From contig OZ025268.1 of assembly GCA_964019165.1 (NCBI GenBank), positions 9,884,211-9,948,210 of the forward strand: a stretch of 64,000 nt of DNA, given 5' to 3'. Positions 42,003 to 54,555 of the stretch are shown here, piece after piece (position 1 is the first letter of the stretch; the number at the start of each line of letters is the position of its first letter). A model generated the notes under the pieces. That model made no database searches. It saw nothing but the letters and a program-made list of their open reading frames with translations, and was not told the origin of the DNA. The stretch is from Mastigias papua. Its lineage: Eukaryota; Cnidaria; Scyphozoa; Rhizostomeae; Mastigiidae. The position numbers and the translations under genes were made by a program.

Positions 42003-45000
42003 GAGATATTTCATCCACATAAATATTTATACGTATAAAAAGTTATAAGGATAGGTTGCGTTTACACCAGGTACGCAACTACGGGGTGGGTCCTGGGGAT
42101 CTAGACCCCTGCCCTTTTCCTCAAAACGCTAAAAGTACCCTTTTTCTTGGACAATCTTGAAACTGTTTATTGCATTTTGTTAAGTAGAGCTGTTTATAAT
42201 CTTTGTTACAAGTGAAAGTAGTGACATCTTGAAACTTCCCGTACGATTTCTTTTGTTTCTAAATCTGAAAACTATGATTTCAGGATACATTCTCTTTACA
42301 AAGTGCTTCGCGTGCCCTTTTTGTTGGTTAGACCCCAGTCCTCAAAATTCCTAGTTGCGCTCCTGTATAGTGTTTGGGATGAACACTTGTACGGCAAAGC
42401 GAATAGATGTTTCTCCGGATAGAATTTTTGATAGTTAAACGGGAGGCTTATCAGTGCAAATTGTTATACGGGTGAATATCTCTTGTGTACACGGGGCCTT
42501 AAGGGTGCACTGCATGAGGGTCATCGTGAAGTCGATATGCAGTTGTTCGTTTCTTCGTTTATTGATCATTAAATGGGCGCTTCCCTAAAAAAAGTGCTCC
42601 CTCGATTGTGCACCCCCCTTCGAAGGGTGATTTTAAGTGATCAATCGGGGAGCTCTTTCGAGGGAAAACGGTATGTCAACAATCAGTATGTTTTCACGAG
42701 AACTTTTTGCCCAATTATTGCAAAATGCGGTTCAATAAACATTCTGGGACATTATCCCATTCTTTCCCGAATCCAAAATATCTTTACAGAAAATACTTAT
42801 AAGTCATAATCTTTTCATTACAAGAAAGAGATTCCTTGCTGCAAATACAACAATATACATCAGCCTTCTCGAGCACTGTAGCGTGTATTTTGCTTTTTGC
42901 TGAGCATTTTCAAGTAACACTTTGAATCATTGGGAAAGGGCATACTCTTGACTGCGGTCAAACCAGGATGTAATGAAGAGAGTTTTGAAACTCGGAGTCA
43001 GAACATTTTAGATTTGCTTACAGATTATAATGCCAGAGGTTCTTATTGAAAACGAACTGTTCGAAAGGATCTTTGTATGGCATCGTTTTTGCTATGAGGG
43101 GACATTAATCTTTACTTAATTGTACCGCCAGGTGGAAGCGCTCTCCATTTTCTCATCATATTGTGCATGAAATTGTGACTTTGACTTTAGATTCAAGAGT
43201 AGATACGCATAATCTAAAATATCTAAAGAGAATGTCTAACAGTGGTAATACCTATCTTGCAGTTCATATTACTTACGAACTTATGAAAAATGTACATCAA
43301 ATAAGGAAACAGAAATTTATCGTGCAAGGCATCATGGGTGTTGCAAGCCGATGTAATGTCATTCTATTTAAGTAGTTTATTTACTTGGATGGAAAAGAAG
43401 TAAATCCGATAAAGTTGTATGATAGTCAAAAAGTATATGTACGCTTGTTATAAACTATTATAATTTTCATGCTTATGTTCGCAATTTCAGTGTTTTCGAC
43501 ATCACTTTGCAAATTGTAAGGTGAATAGGAAGAATCAAAATACTCCCCAGGTTAATGCAATCCTTCAGAAGTATGACACGTATATTTTTGAGCAAGAGGT
43601 AAAGTGACTGTGGCAGAGACCCGGAAAGTTGTTTTGCGTTGACTTTTTCCAATAATGAGAATAAGTAGTAAGTCGTGAAAAGGGTGAGCTCTGATGTAAA
43701 ACGATTTAGGATTCGAGAAAGACACATTGGTAAGTTATTTAGTAGTAAATATGTCTGGACTACTTTTTGGGTTACATTCGTTTGTCTATATTATGAGTAC
43801 ACACCTAGGCCTAAAAGAAAGGCCTAACAGTTATTGTTTTTGAATCGGCAAATTATATGTGAGTCCTTTACATCAAACTCTTCATTATAGTAGCAGTATG
43901 AAAAGTCCATATTACCCTTTGATGCTTGACGGTTTTACATTTTCAGACAGCGTAGTGTCAAAATTACGGCGTGTATTTTCATCTCGGTTAGTTGTGAGTA
44001 GGTTATTATTATCTTGTGTGTACACATTTGGTTGGGTTACTTTATCTTAGTTTTGTGTGCCTTTTCTTAGCTGGCAAACACGCACTATAAGCATTGCAGT
44101 AAAATGAATATATAGAGTTGAGAAGGAAGGCGAAAGGTTTTTATAACCCTGCTAGAGCCACAAAGGCTACCTAGATCTTATAGTTATAGGCGCCCTCTTG
44201 TGAACTTCCTGTACACCATTTACGCATTTAGTTCTCGAAAGTGTGAAAAATCGCCAAAATGAACCATGCCGTATGACTACATGTAGATTAGACACACTGC
44301 TGACCTTTTCATCTCTTACTTCCTTTGGTTTGAATTTGCAAGCTTCAAGTATATCCCTACAGTACACTACAAAGCACCATTACGTGAAACTTACGACACA
44401 GACTTATTTAATGCTGGGTCTTTGCCGTATATTGGTTACAGAAGGACGGATATTACTTTTTGAGAGCAGAAAACATGGTATTTATGATATAATAGGTAAA
44501 ATCGTTTTGGTTTTATTTCCTCTAAAGCATCAGCAAATTCCAAAGGGAAATGAAAAAGGCATTCTACCCATCCAGTGTTATATAGGGAAGAGTGACTTTC
44601 TGTTTCTTCATCCTTAACACTAGAACCAGAAACCTAGCTTTGGTATCAATGTCTTTTGTTATGTTCATTTATGAATTATATATATCAGGAAGTCCCTATT
44701 TGCCATATTTTCTTCATTTAGCCCCCCATCTCTTTTGAGTGCCCCTCTCTAGTAAAGGCTCAGAGCAAATGTTTATGTAGTTAGTTATCCAGGTGTCTCT
44801 CTTCCATTTGAGAACTTGCAACTCCTTCTTTGTAGGCAACATTTCATTTTTTGAATAAACATCCCTGTTTATTATGTGTTCCTCTCCAGTCGATTGCTCC
44901 CTGAATCACCCAAGTTTTATAAAACCCTAAGGTGTTTAGTCAAGAAAATATGGTGGTGAATTTATAGTTGATTCTAAGAGGGCTAGTTAATTAACCAATG

Positions 45001-46135
45001 GTCATGGTATCTCCTCTCTATGCCTACAATGATCTTTCAGTGGGTTTTTGCCCCCTGTCACTTTTCAGGGTACATCCCCATTTGTCACTATACAGTATTG
45101 GGTTGTTATCAATTACCATTACCTCTATTTTAAGACATATCTCCTATAACTTGAAAGCATGCACATTGTATATATACTTGGCACATTTCATGAACATGCA
45201 CGGTATTCTTCAGTGCATGACACTTTAGAGAGATAACTGGCTAGTAATATAATGCTACAATTTCAGAAGAATGTTATTGAAGCCAATAGCCAAGCCCATA
45301 TACAAACAGTTGGTGATAGTTTAATTTAGTAGAAGCTGTTAAGATGCAGGGACAAGTACTATAATATCCTATCATATATGAAGTACTAAAATACCCTATC
45401 ATATATCTTTATTTAGATTTACTGATATTGCAAAGTACCACTTACACATTTGCATAGGATTTGTACTGGAAGTTTATAATTGATGTCATAGTATAATAAT
45501 AGACTGTGCACCTTAGGAACCAAAGCCCCATATTATCCATTTCTCACTATTTTGTGATATCCCTGTGCCTTTTGTTCCAAAGTTGTTTGTTTCTTGATTT
45601 TAGTTTTATAGAGAGCAAAAAATGTTTTCAAGTCTATATGACTCCAAAATGATAATTTGTCTTTTACATTACTTTGTTAAAGCATCATTAGTATTCTGCA
45701 TATACAGAATCACATAATAGGCAATATAATTTTGTAGTAAAATCTTCTATGACCATTTATTGTATTATCAGAATGTACAACTAAATTAGTCAAGTAAAAG
45801 GCTCAGATCTAGCAAGTAAAAGGCTCAGATCTAGCAAGAGCATTCATGTTAAGAATTTTCAATTTAATGTATAAAAATAATCTCATGCATACTGTCATAT
45901 GCCATAGTTTCATGCAGAACATATTGATTGATATTGATTATCCACTGATTTATTTCTGTTGGAGCTATCTTTTCCTGCCAAGAATAGCAATATTGAATGC
46001 ATATATCTTGTCTTCTACTGTGTATGACTACAATTGGTTTTTCCAGGTTTTCTATGATTATCGTGTGACTGACATGACCAGAATTGGTGAGAACCAAGAA
46101 GTAAAACAACTGTTACTGATAGCCCTACTACTATA

Positions 46136-49100
46136 ATGCCCCCACCACCACCACCGCCACCTGGGGGAGTACCACCACCCCCTAAAGTCCAATCTGGGCC
46201 TGTAAAGCCAGCTTCTGGAGGGAAAGGTAGAGGAGCCCTCTTGTCTGATATTCATAAAGGTGCAAGGTTGAAGAAAACTGTCACTAATGATAGGAGTGCC
46301 CCAGTTGTTGGAAGTAAGTTCAATACCTTGTTAGTAACTGAGTAAATTGGTAATATATATAGTTATATATAATAGCAATTTCGCATAAAAAGAAAGTAGA
46401 AATCCTTTTCTGCTTTAGCAGCGTCATAGATGTCTTTAACTAATGTGCTCCATCTTTTTCTGTCTTCTGCCAGTAATCAGAGATTTCTTAGATGTCTATA
46501 GATTTAAGCTCGGTGGATTTATACTTGTTGCCCTTGTTGATGTAGTTCTTAAGCATTTTTATGTCATTTTGTAGTAACTTTGGTGGAGTAGTAGTGGGTC
46601 TTCCTCTAAATTTCCTTAACTTCAAGTTTTCAAAATAATAGTGCATTGCTCTCTGAGCCAGTGTTTCTGGGCTTGATTGTAGTATGTAACCAAAAAGCTT
46701 CCATCTGTTTTGCAGTATTTCCAAATAAAGAACTTCTTTGCCTGTTTGTTTGTAGAGCTGTTTGTTACTGATGATTGTAGGGTATTTGATATTGAAATAG
46801 ATAATGCATCTTTTAGATTAAGTGTTATAGAAGGTAGTATAATACTGAACTATAACTATGAAATCCAGGGGGCGATATATGATGAAAGTATGTTATTACT
46901 TTCTCAGATATTTAGCATAGGATTGGTATTCCCCAGGTAGTATGAATAAGCCCCACCTTTCTTGTCAGAGTTCATGGATGTTTGTTGCTGCCCTTCAGCA
47001 TCCAGTTCAAAGAATAGAATCTACACTTGCTGGAAAGCACTATATGATACCTTGAACATTTTAAGAACCATACTCTTTGTGATGTTAGTGAATTAATGAA
47101 GCCTAATTATGAGCATAGTATTGTATTGTTTTGATATTACTATGTTTTGAAGTTCCATATGCTGAAGCCAATGAATCACACACAGATATGATACTCATTT
47201 CAGGTGTTAAACCAGCAGCGAATGGTCCAAGCAGAAGTGAAGGTGGAGGAGGCGCTGCCCCTCCTTCCATGGGTGGTGGCCCTAGTAGTCTTGGTGGTCT
47301 GTTTGCAGGTGGAATGCCTAAATTAAGGCCAGCCGGTGAAAGAAAGCCACCTGGAGGTATCATCTTGCAATTTTGAAATCATTTCCTTGTCTTTTTCCTT
47401 TACGTATAGCAAGTATGGGCATATTCTGTTAATACTTTATGGTGTCTTATTTGGTGTCCATAGAAGATGTTTGTTAAGCTTATGTTCAATAGTGCTGTGC
47501 ATGCAAATCTGTTTCCTGCTGACTTTGGCAAGTGGTCAGTATTTTGCCTTATACCTCTGCCTAGATCCATTTCTTATTTAAGATGATGTTCAAGATTTGT
47601 TAGGAATAGTGCACTAATAGAGATCCAAACTTTTGGCCTAAAGTTTTATCATGAAAATTTGGCTTGTCTTGTGCAAGAGACTTTGGCTTATCATTCAAAT
47701 TAAACAATTTTGAAAGTTTTTGTGGTGTTGAGTGTACATTATATTTCTCTTGTAATCAGATGAAAATGTCAATTAAGAATGTCTTTGTGTGCCTTGCTTG
47801 TTTTTCATTGTGTACAAATTGATTTGAAAGTTGAAAGAATATAATCAATTTAGGTGCTGGAGGTCCTGCTTTACTTCCACCTGGTGCAAGAGGGCCAAAA
47901 CCAAATACTGCCAAACCTTTACAAAATGGTAGACCAGCACCACAAGCTCCAAAGGTACAATTACCAGTGCAGAATAACAATGGTTCAAATACAGGCTCAA
48001 AGCCTCCTCCTCCAATGCGAAGTTCATCTGTGTCAAACAGTAATGATAAGCCAAAACCAAGGGACATATCAGGTGGGCCTCCTCCACCCCCCAATCGTGG
48101 AGGTGTTCCACCTCCTCCCATTGGCAGAGGTGATCTACCTCCACCCCCTCCTAGTAGAGGTAGTTTACCTCCACCACCACCGAAAGGTGACTTGCCTCCA
48201 CCACCTCCAGGTCGGAACTTGCCACCACCACCTAGCAGAGACAATACCAATGCATTTGTGCCACCTCAGCAAACTAGAACTTTACCACCACCTCCTACTG
48301 GAATTCCAAGGCCATCCTCTTCACCACAGTTGATTAATGAAGCCAATAAGTCAAATGGGCCATCACTTGTACCTCAGAGATCAAGAGGACAGCCACCACC
48401 ACCACCTCGAGGAGGAGGAGGAGGAAGTGGTGCATTACCACCACCACCACCATCAAGATCAGGACCCCCACCACCTCCACCATCAAATAGTAACCAGGCA
48501 TTACCGCCGCCACCGCCATCTCGTGGACCATTACCACAGCCTCCAGCTAACAACCGCATGAGCCTTCCCAAACCGCCACCTGTCAGTGGCTCCCACTCTC
48601 TCCCACCTCCTCCTCCATCAAGCAACAGAGATATTCTCCCACCTCCACCTCCATCAAGAACCTCAGGACTTCCTAGACCACCAGTTCCACAAAGCAATGG
48701 AAACTTTCCCCCACCACCACCAACTAGTAGAGGACCTGCCCCAGGGAGGCCTGTTTCACTGAGTTCAAGAAGCTCAGATCGGGATTTGCCTTTACCTCCT
48801 CCTCCACAAGACTTGCTTCCACAGCCTTCAAGCAGGATGTCTTTGCCTCCACCACCAGATGACCTCTTGGATACTGGATTTGGTTTGTAAATTTATTATT
48901 CTTGTTCAATATTTGTATTCATTGTTTGCTTATTATTTGTGCATAATTAGTAGATTTAGATGCAAGCAATACTAAGTTATGCTGTTATTTGAATTTCAAA
49001 CTTTGTGTATTTTTTCTAGTTTTGATTTGATTCACAGATTTTGAGGCAAGATTTAAATTCTGTTTGGACTTACCACTGCCGGAACCATACAAAGATACTC

Positions 49101-51434
49101 CAAAGAGCTATCCTAGTAAAATAAACAAGGGAACAGTGCGAAGTAAGTCTGTGACACTTTAGCTATTCTTCTTCCTTAGAATCTTCTACCATGGATCTTG
49201 GTGTTTGATTCCAGAGGAATTATTTGAAGAATTTAGAAATTATGATGTTTTGAATATGTAGCTGATGCAATGCAACTTTATATAGCTAAACTTATGTCTG
49301 ATACATGATATGATTGCTATCATATGATGCATACCAGGTGTGTCAGCAAAGATCCAGGACTGGTATCACAGAATATTTATTTAGAGTTTAGACTACACAC
49401 TACAAGTTTTCCCCTTCAGAGTAATTCTTTTTAGGTCCAATGCACTATCCCATTCTTCTCGATCACTTGTGCATGCATTCTTGGAAGGATTCTCCTGGGA
49501 TCCTCCTTATTTCCATAATCATAGCATTTGTTATGTCCTCCGAGTCATTGAAACTATTCCCTTTGATCCCAAGGGGTACTCCTTATTTTCTATATGGGGT
49601 CCATGTCATCAATTTGTTGTTGACCCCAAGTATTGAGGAACCTCAAATATTGAATCTCATAGTTTGGAGACCCTGAATATTGTTTCATATTTTGAACTAC
49701 TGCTTTCACAAAGTTTTGTTGAATATCACAACTTCACATCTTCAATTCCATTTCTTGATATCCTATGCAATAAACAACCATATATTTTCTAAACAAAATT
49801 TTCTTTACAACTTTGTTCTAGATAGAAAACTGAATATGACGTAAATGATATGATTATGAAATAGATTATGAAAACTTCAATAGATTTTGTGACATGTTTG
49901 GGCAAATATAGAATCATAGTCTTAAGAGTTTCCACCATGGAGGTTCCTCAAAAAATAGATTGAAAATCAGTAGTGATGTTAACTACTGCTTTAGCTATCA
50001 ATATGATCACATCATTTGCATTGCCACAAATTTTCGATTAAAGTGCAAAGTGATAATTTTACGTCTGTCAGGGCACCAAATGTCGATAAGTTTTTTTTAC
50101 ATTAAACTACGGACGGGGTGTCATCTGGAAATTTTTGAGGAGGGTAGCTCCCCCCATGACACCCCATAGCGCCATGCTTGATGGTCGAGCAGCTATGAGT
50201 TGCCCTACCTCACCTCTCTCCTCTTCTCGTGCACTCAACGAAGCAAACCTATTTATAAACATACTGATAGATTTTCAAGCCATGTTAGAAGTAGTTGAAG
50301 TGGATGATACACCTCGCATAAAAGCATAGGATCAACTCAACTTTGAATCTTGACTTCCACTGTCTTGCTTTCGTTGGCCTTGGAGACATCTGCCTCTCTT
50401 CCATTGAAGACTCTGATACTTGGACTCCGCTTCATGCTCAAACATGACTCATCACAAGTGATGACTCTTCCTAGCAAATTCGATGGTTCAATTCCTAGAC
50501 GGTAGAGGATGTCCTGACACTTTCATGCGCCATATTAGAAACTTCAAGTTCGCTCATTGCTCTGTGCTCAATGGTCGACGATGTATACCGACGATATGTT
50601 AATAAAATCAGATAGAAAAAGTTTGATTCATTCATTTCATTTTCATTTACAAATATTTATACACGAAATACCCTTCAGCTATAAATATCTGATATCACAG
50701 TTTTGTACTTCAGAAGGTTTATTTTGAAGAGGAAAATCATGAATTTGAAGTTTAGGCTTGAAATGAGTCTTTTGTGCTACCAGTCCTGGAACTTTTCTGA
50801 CACACCTCGTACAATAGGTATTTTGTCTCTAATTTCATGTGATTACTTGATATATTATTGAGTGGTATGACTGTTTGAGAAGTACTATGAAACGGTATAA
50901 GATTTTGTTATATTATAGTTTATAATATATATTATAGTGTATTATATATTATATTATATCATATTATATTATATTAATTATATTATATTGTATTGTATTA
51001 TATTAATTATATTGTATTATATTAATTATATTGTATTATATTATATTATATTATATTATATTATATTATATTATATTATATTATATTATATTATATTCTG
51101 TAAGCTGCCCTATGCTGCAATGCAAGATATATTCTCATCAGAATGTATAGCGAAGGCATTATTATTCGGGCAGGTAATTTCTTATAATATTTGAAAATAG
51201 TCAGCTTCCACCACACGTATACGTTTCCCCAGGGGAAATCATCAACGTTAGTTAATTTTGAAATCATACTTCTTTGACACTCGATACTATTGTCAATGTT
51301 CATTTTCTCTTTAAGGACCAGGGCCCAATAGAGATGCCCCGCGGCCGCCGGGACCAAGCAGAGATGCTCCTCCTCCTCCTCCACCATCTCTACCGTCAAG
51401 AGGTGCTCCGCCGCCACCGCCAGCAAGACGATGA
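46136..51434 (+). CDS. WIPF: WIPF/verprolin family protein (WASP-interacting protein), 5 coding exons
   Basis: Binds and stabilises WASP/N-WASP and monomeric actin to control Arp2/3-driven actin assembly. Exons 46136-46313, 47204-47356, 47854-48882, 49038-49142, 51316-51434 sum to 1584 nt, 527 residues, phases agreeing. Order: polyproline start; WH2 actin-binding domain about 32-50 (LLSDIHKGARLKKTVTNDR); a Gly-rich segment with LGGLFAGGMPKLR, as in WIP; a long proline-rich region with many PPPPP profilin/SH3-type motifs; the WASP-binding segment from 454 (FEARFKFCLDLPLPEPYKDT, then KSYPSK); a polyproline C-terminus ending PPPPPARR. Human WIPF1 is about 503 aa. Which vertebrate paralogue it matches cannot be said; an invertebrate would usually have one. 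The 5' UTR exons are not defined. Confidence 0.93.
46375..46730 (-). mobile_element. LINE 3' fragment in WIPF intron 1
   Basis: The minus strand encodes the typical end of a LINE reverse transcriptase ORF: LQNRWKLFGYILQSSPETLA, then GRPTTTP, then, after frame damage, AEDRKRWSTLVKDIYDAAKA. 5'-truncated and antisense to the gene. Confidence 0.65.
49334..50809 (-). mobile_element. Dead mariner-like element in WIPF intron 4
   Basis: TA-flanked (49332-49333 and 50810-50811) with terminal repeats CCAGGTGTGTCAGCAAAGAT and, inverted, CGAGGTGTGTCAGAAAAGTT, both running on to CCAGGACTGGTA. Minus-strand debris of a mariner transposase is visible: a CDES block followed by MKRSPSIRVFNG near 50350-50470, and FNDSEDITNAMIMEIRRIPG with FQEC near 49450-49560. 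Frames are broken by stops and shifts. Confidence 0.85.
50930..51100. repeat. (ATATT)n pentanucleotide repeat
   Basis: Imperfect tandem TATTA/ATTAT units in WIPF intron 4, about 215 bp upstream of the last coding exon. Confidence 0.9.
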
Positions 51435-54400
51435 TAGGGATAAGAATTTTGTAATGTACTCTAGTGTTTTTCAATTCTACTTTGTCTCGTAAATCGGTAG
51501 AATCTTGACACCACAGAACTATTTGCAGGCTATTGTTCAATTGGAAAGACGTATATTTCCAATTGTTGATTTATAGGTATTTATCAAGCGTTGAGAAATT
51601 GCGAAAGTGTTTGTATGGTAATGTTCAAAACAAGTGACACGTAGTTGTCCCCCTTTTCTTTGATCAACTATATGGATGATGTGTTTGTAGCATTGACATT
51701 TACTTGCAAGCAGCCTTTGCAGCTAAGTTAGTGCAGGATTTAAGCGCACAACTCCAGGTGTTATGTTATGGTTTTAAGATATGAGGAGCAAAAGCTAGGA
51801 AAGAAACATAGTACGTACCATGCGGCTAATTCTGATTGGCCATGTAGTTGCATCTGATTGATTAGAAGCTGACCGCTGCCCTCGGTGTCTTTTTCTGTAC
51901 GAAACAATTTAGTTGTTCAGTTCACAAGGACACTTTGCTATAGAACACAGTGACGTAGTTAAATAATCTTTAATTATTCAGCACACATCGCCTATTTCAT
52001 GTTTGATGTAGACGAGATTTAGTATTGTTTACAGAATGAATATTGTTTGTCAGAGCTCTATGTCGTTTGCTCGGCATCAGGGTAGGGTGATTGGCTAATA
52101 CGCCACTTGAGCTGAGAAGTCCATTTGATTCTACAGTTTTAAACTTTGTTAATTCTTCGTTTTTGGCTTCACCTTGTTGCTGTAACTGTACTTCTCTGCT
52201 TAAAAGTTCACTTTATCTCCTTATTTCTTATCATCTAATTTTATTCTCTAACGTCCTGAAGGCACATCTTCAATTGACCTTACCTTCCTTATTCACCCTC
52301 TGAAATGCCTGTTACTTGTGTCATACCTACCAGCTGACCAAAGATGCTTTTTTGTAGAGACATAGCTTATTGTTCCGGCCTAGCTGAATGGATTTTTCCC
52401 TCCTGAGGTATTTTAATCTCAAATTGTTTACAGAATAAAGGATACTACATGTACTTGGATGCAGTTAGTCTCATACTTACCTCTCTCCAGTAATAAGGAA
52501 CTTCCCCGGATGAGGGTTTTTGATGATTCTTGTATGTGGTTCAACAAACTTTAGATATAACATACTGCAAGTAGCAGTGTACTATTTTATTTCTTCATGG
52601 CTGTCTTTTTAATTAGGTTGTCATATGATTCTGGAAAGGTCTTCGTTGCTAGTTCGTAGAACAAATGTACAATGGCTGCCAACGACGCTTATGTCTCTTT
52701 AAGATAGGTTCCCTTCAACCGAATCAACATAAGTCTATTGTGTAGGAGTTCAATGATCTTTCATTCACAATTTGATGAAACCCCAAGCAAATATATTTTG
52801 TATATCTACTTTTTTGCACAATTGAATGTTAAGCATTATTTTCATCATTGTAAACTGCATCATCTGATTAAATGTTGTAAATTATATGTTTATGTAATGT
52901 GATTTAATGCCAGTAAGTATTAGGTGAATCTTGTCTAATATAGTTAACACTCTTTCCGACCCGATCTAGAATTTTCATGCAACTGGCTCTTGATCAGCTA
53001 GAGCCTTTAGGTACTTGAATTAGTGTTGCTAATAAATCCTATATGAGAATTTCATTAACTGAGCTGCTTTGTGATTTATTTTGGCTGGCTTGATTAGTTC
53101 ATTTCTTATAGCTTACATGTTGCCCAAAGCCTGTGAGAAAAAATGGAGATCAATTTGTTATCGAAAGCAATCGAAAAGAAGCTTTCTGCCACCTGACCTG
53201 TTAGAGTTTTCATTCGTTCATCACTTTGTATACAATAAGTATCTTTTGAATGATTCTTCATATAAAAATATATTTTGTATTCGCGCATCATGGTTCTTTA
53301 AAACTCTTATGCGAGTATAGTGAAGTTGTGCGCATTCGAATTTAATGAGTAGTTTTAATTTTATTATATACTGGTTTTATCATTTCATTAACTCTTACAA
53401 TATTTAGCGAGTATTTATTCATGCTCTGCCGTCGCTTATATACTTTATTCTTATCCCGGCAGTATATCCCGCTAAATTATCTATTTCTCAAAGTCAAGGG
53501 TAGAGTTTACTTTCTGTTTCCAATTGAAAGTAACAATATTGGGTCACTCACAAAGCACGTAACAGCGAAGAGATGAATGGGTATGCATCATTTTTGTGTG
53601 TTATGAAATTATTAGGGATAGGGGGTGTCAGGCTAGCTCTAAATACTGTGTAACGCTAAAGACTGTGTGCATTATTTCTACTTATCTGTTTAACATGTGC
53701 GAATTGCAGTGCTTCGACAACGGAAGTTATTATATGAAATGGTTGTGTAAGAGATGGAGTGGATTTTTGATGGATGAGGGTCATATCGAGGCATATGAGC
53801 GTGCAAATATCCTTGGTGCTGGCGGTAGAGTTGGAACACCACACTATGATTATGGTGCTGTTGACACAATCCATATCATATTATAAAACGCGAATAGAAG
53901 CGTACAGACATGACTCATGTAGGGGGTCTCTTGCGAGAATTTTACGTAACTGTGAGTGAGTATCAACTCTTGTATGACAAGTCGCTACAAAGGGGTTGGG
54001 GAAGTCAAAACGAAACTTGTCCGTTACTTTCTGAATGACCCATATAGCCTGCTCTAAGCATTTTTGGCTTTTCTGAACGTTATTTCCTAATTATCCATGT
54101 TTTCCAGATCCCAGTAATACCGCAGGTTTTGTAAAGAGCAATCAAAATTGGAAGATTGCTCCTACTGCCCCTTCAAGATAAAAAGATTGACCGCGAAATC
54201 AAGGCAAAGGGTCAAGAATAGTAGAATATCAAAGGTTTTGGATCATTTCTTTTAAGGTAAACGCAGGATATCATGAAGGTTTCTTGACCTTGGGTTAAAA
54301 CTTAGTCTCCATACCGTCGCACGTGATGGTGGCACCTCCCAACACTTTTGCGATCATGTGGGAGCACTTCTGGACGATCTCGCCTTTGAGGCTTTTAAAA

Positions 54401-54555
54401 AGGTCGTACTCACTTGGTAGATCGAGCTCTGTGATGCGATCTCGCATTCACAGTGTATTGTTGACTACGAGGTAGATAAAATATGCTACGAACAGAGGCC
54501 TCAAGCATGGTTACCGTAATGGCTGCAATAATGTGTGCATGAAGAGTGGTCAACA
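51435..54555. other. Intergenic WIPF-UTP20
   Basis: WIPF 3' UTR and UTP20 promoter should lie here, but their limits could not be set. About 54100-54440 may carry transposon debris: the minus strand reads MRDRITELDLPSEYDLFKSL then KGEIVQKC, which faintly resembles a mariner transposase end. Nothing else is recognised. Confidence 0.4.

Larger units (their letters stand above)
37812..46135. other. Intergenic MTRR-WIPF, MITE-rich
   Basis: No host coding exon is supported in 8.3 kb. It holds the elements listed separately (38039-38419, 39828-40157, 40614-42002), G/C-rich repeat ends near 40290-40330 and 42573-42672, and a tandem duplication of CAAGTAAAAGGCTCAGATCTAG near 45790-45835. A possible acceptor at 46047 (TTTTTCCAG) could start the exon carrying the WIPF start codon. 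Confidence 0.5.

Noticed and set aside
46058..48909. Gly-rich, His-rich and Val-rich frames on both strands around 46-49 kb
   Set aside because: Shadows of the WIPF proline-rich exons, caused by CCACCA-type codons read in other frames.
53596..54440. A possible gene or transposase upstream of UTP20
   Set aside because: Short frames only; one minus-strand stretch faintly resembles a mariner end, but there are no terminal repeats or catalytic motifs to support a call.
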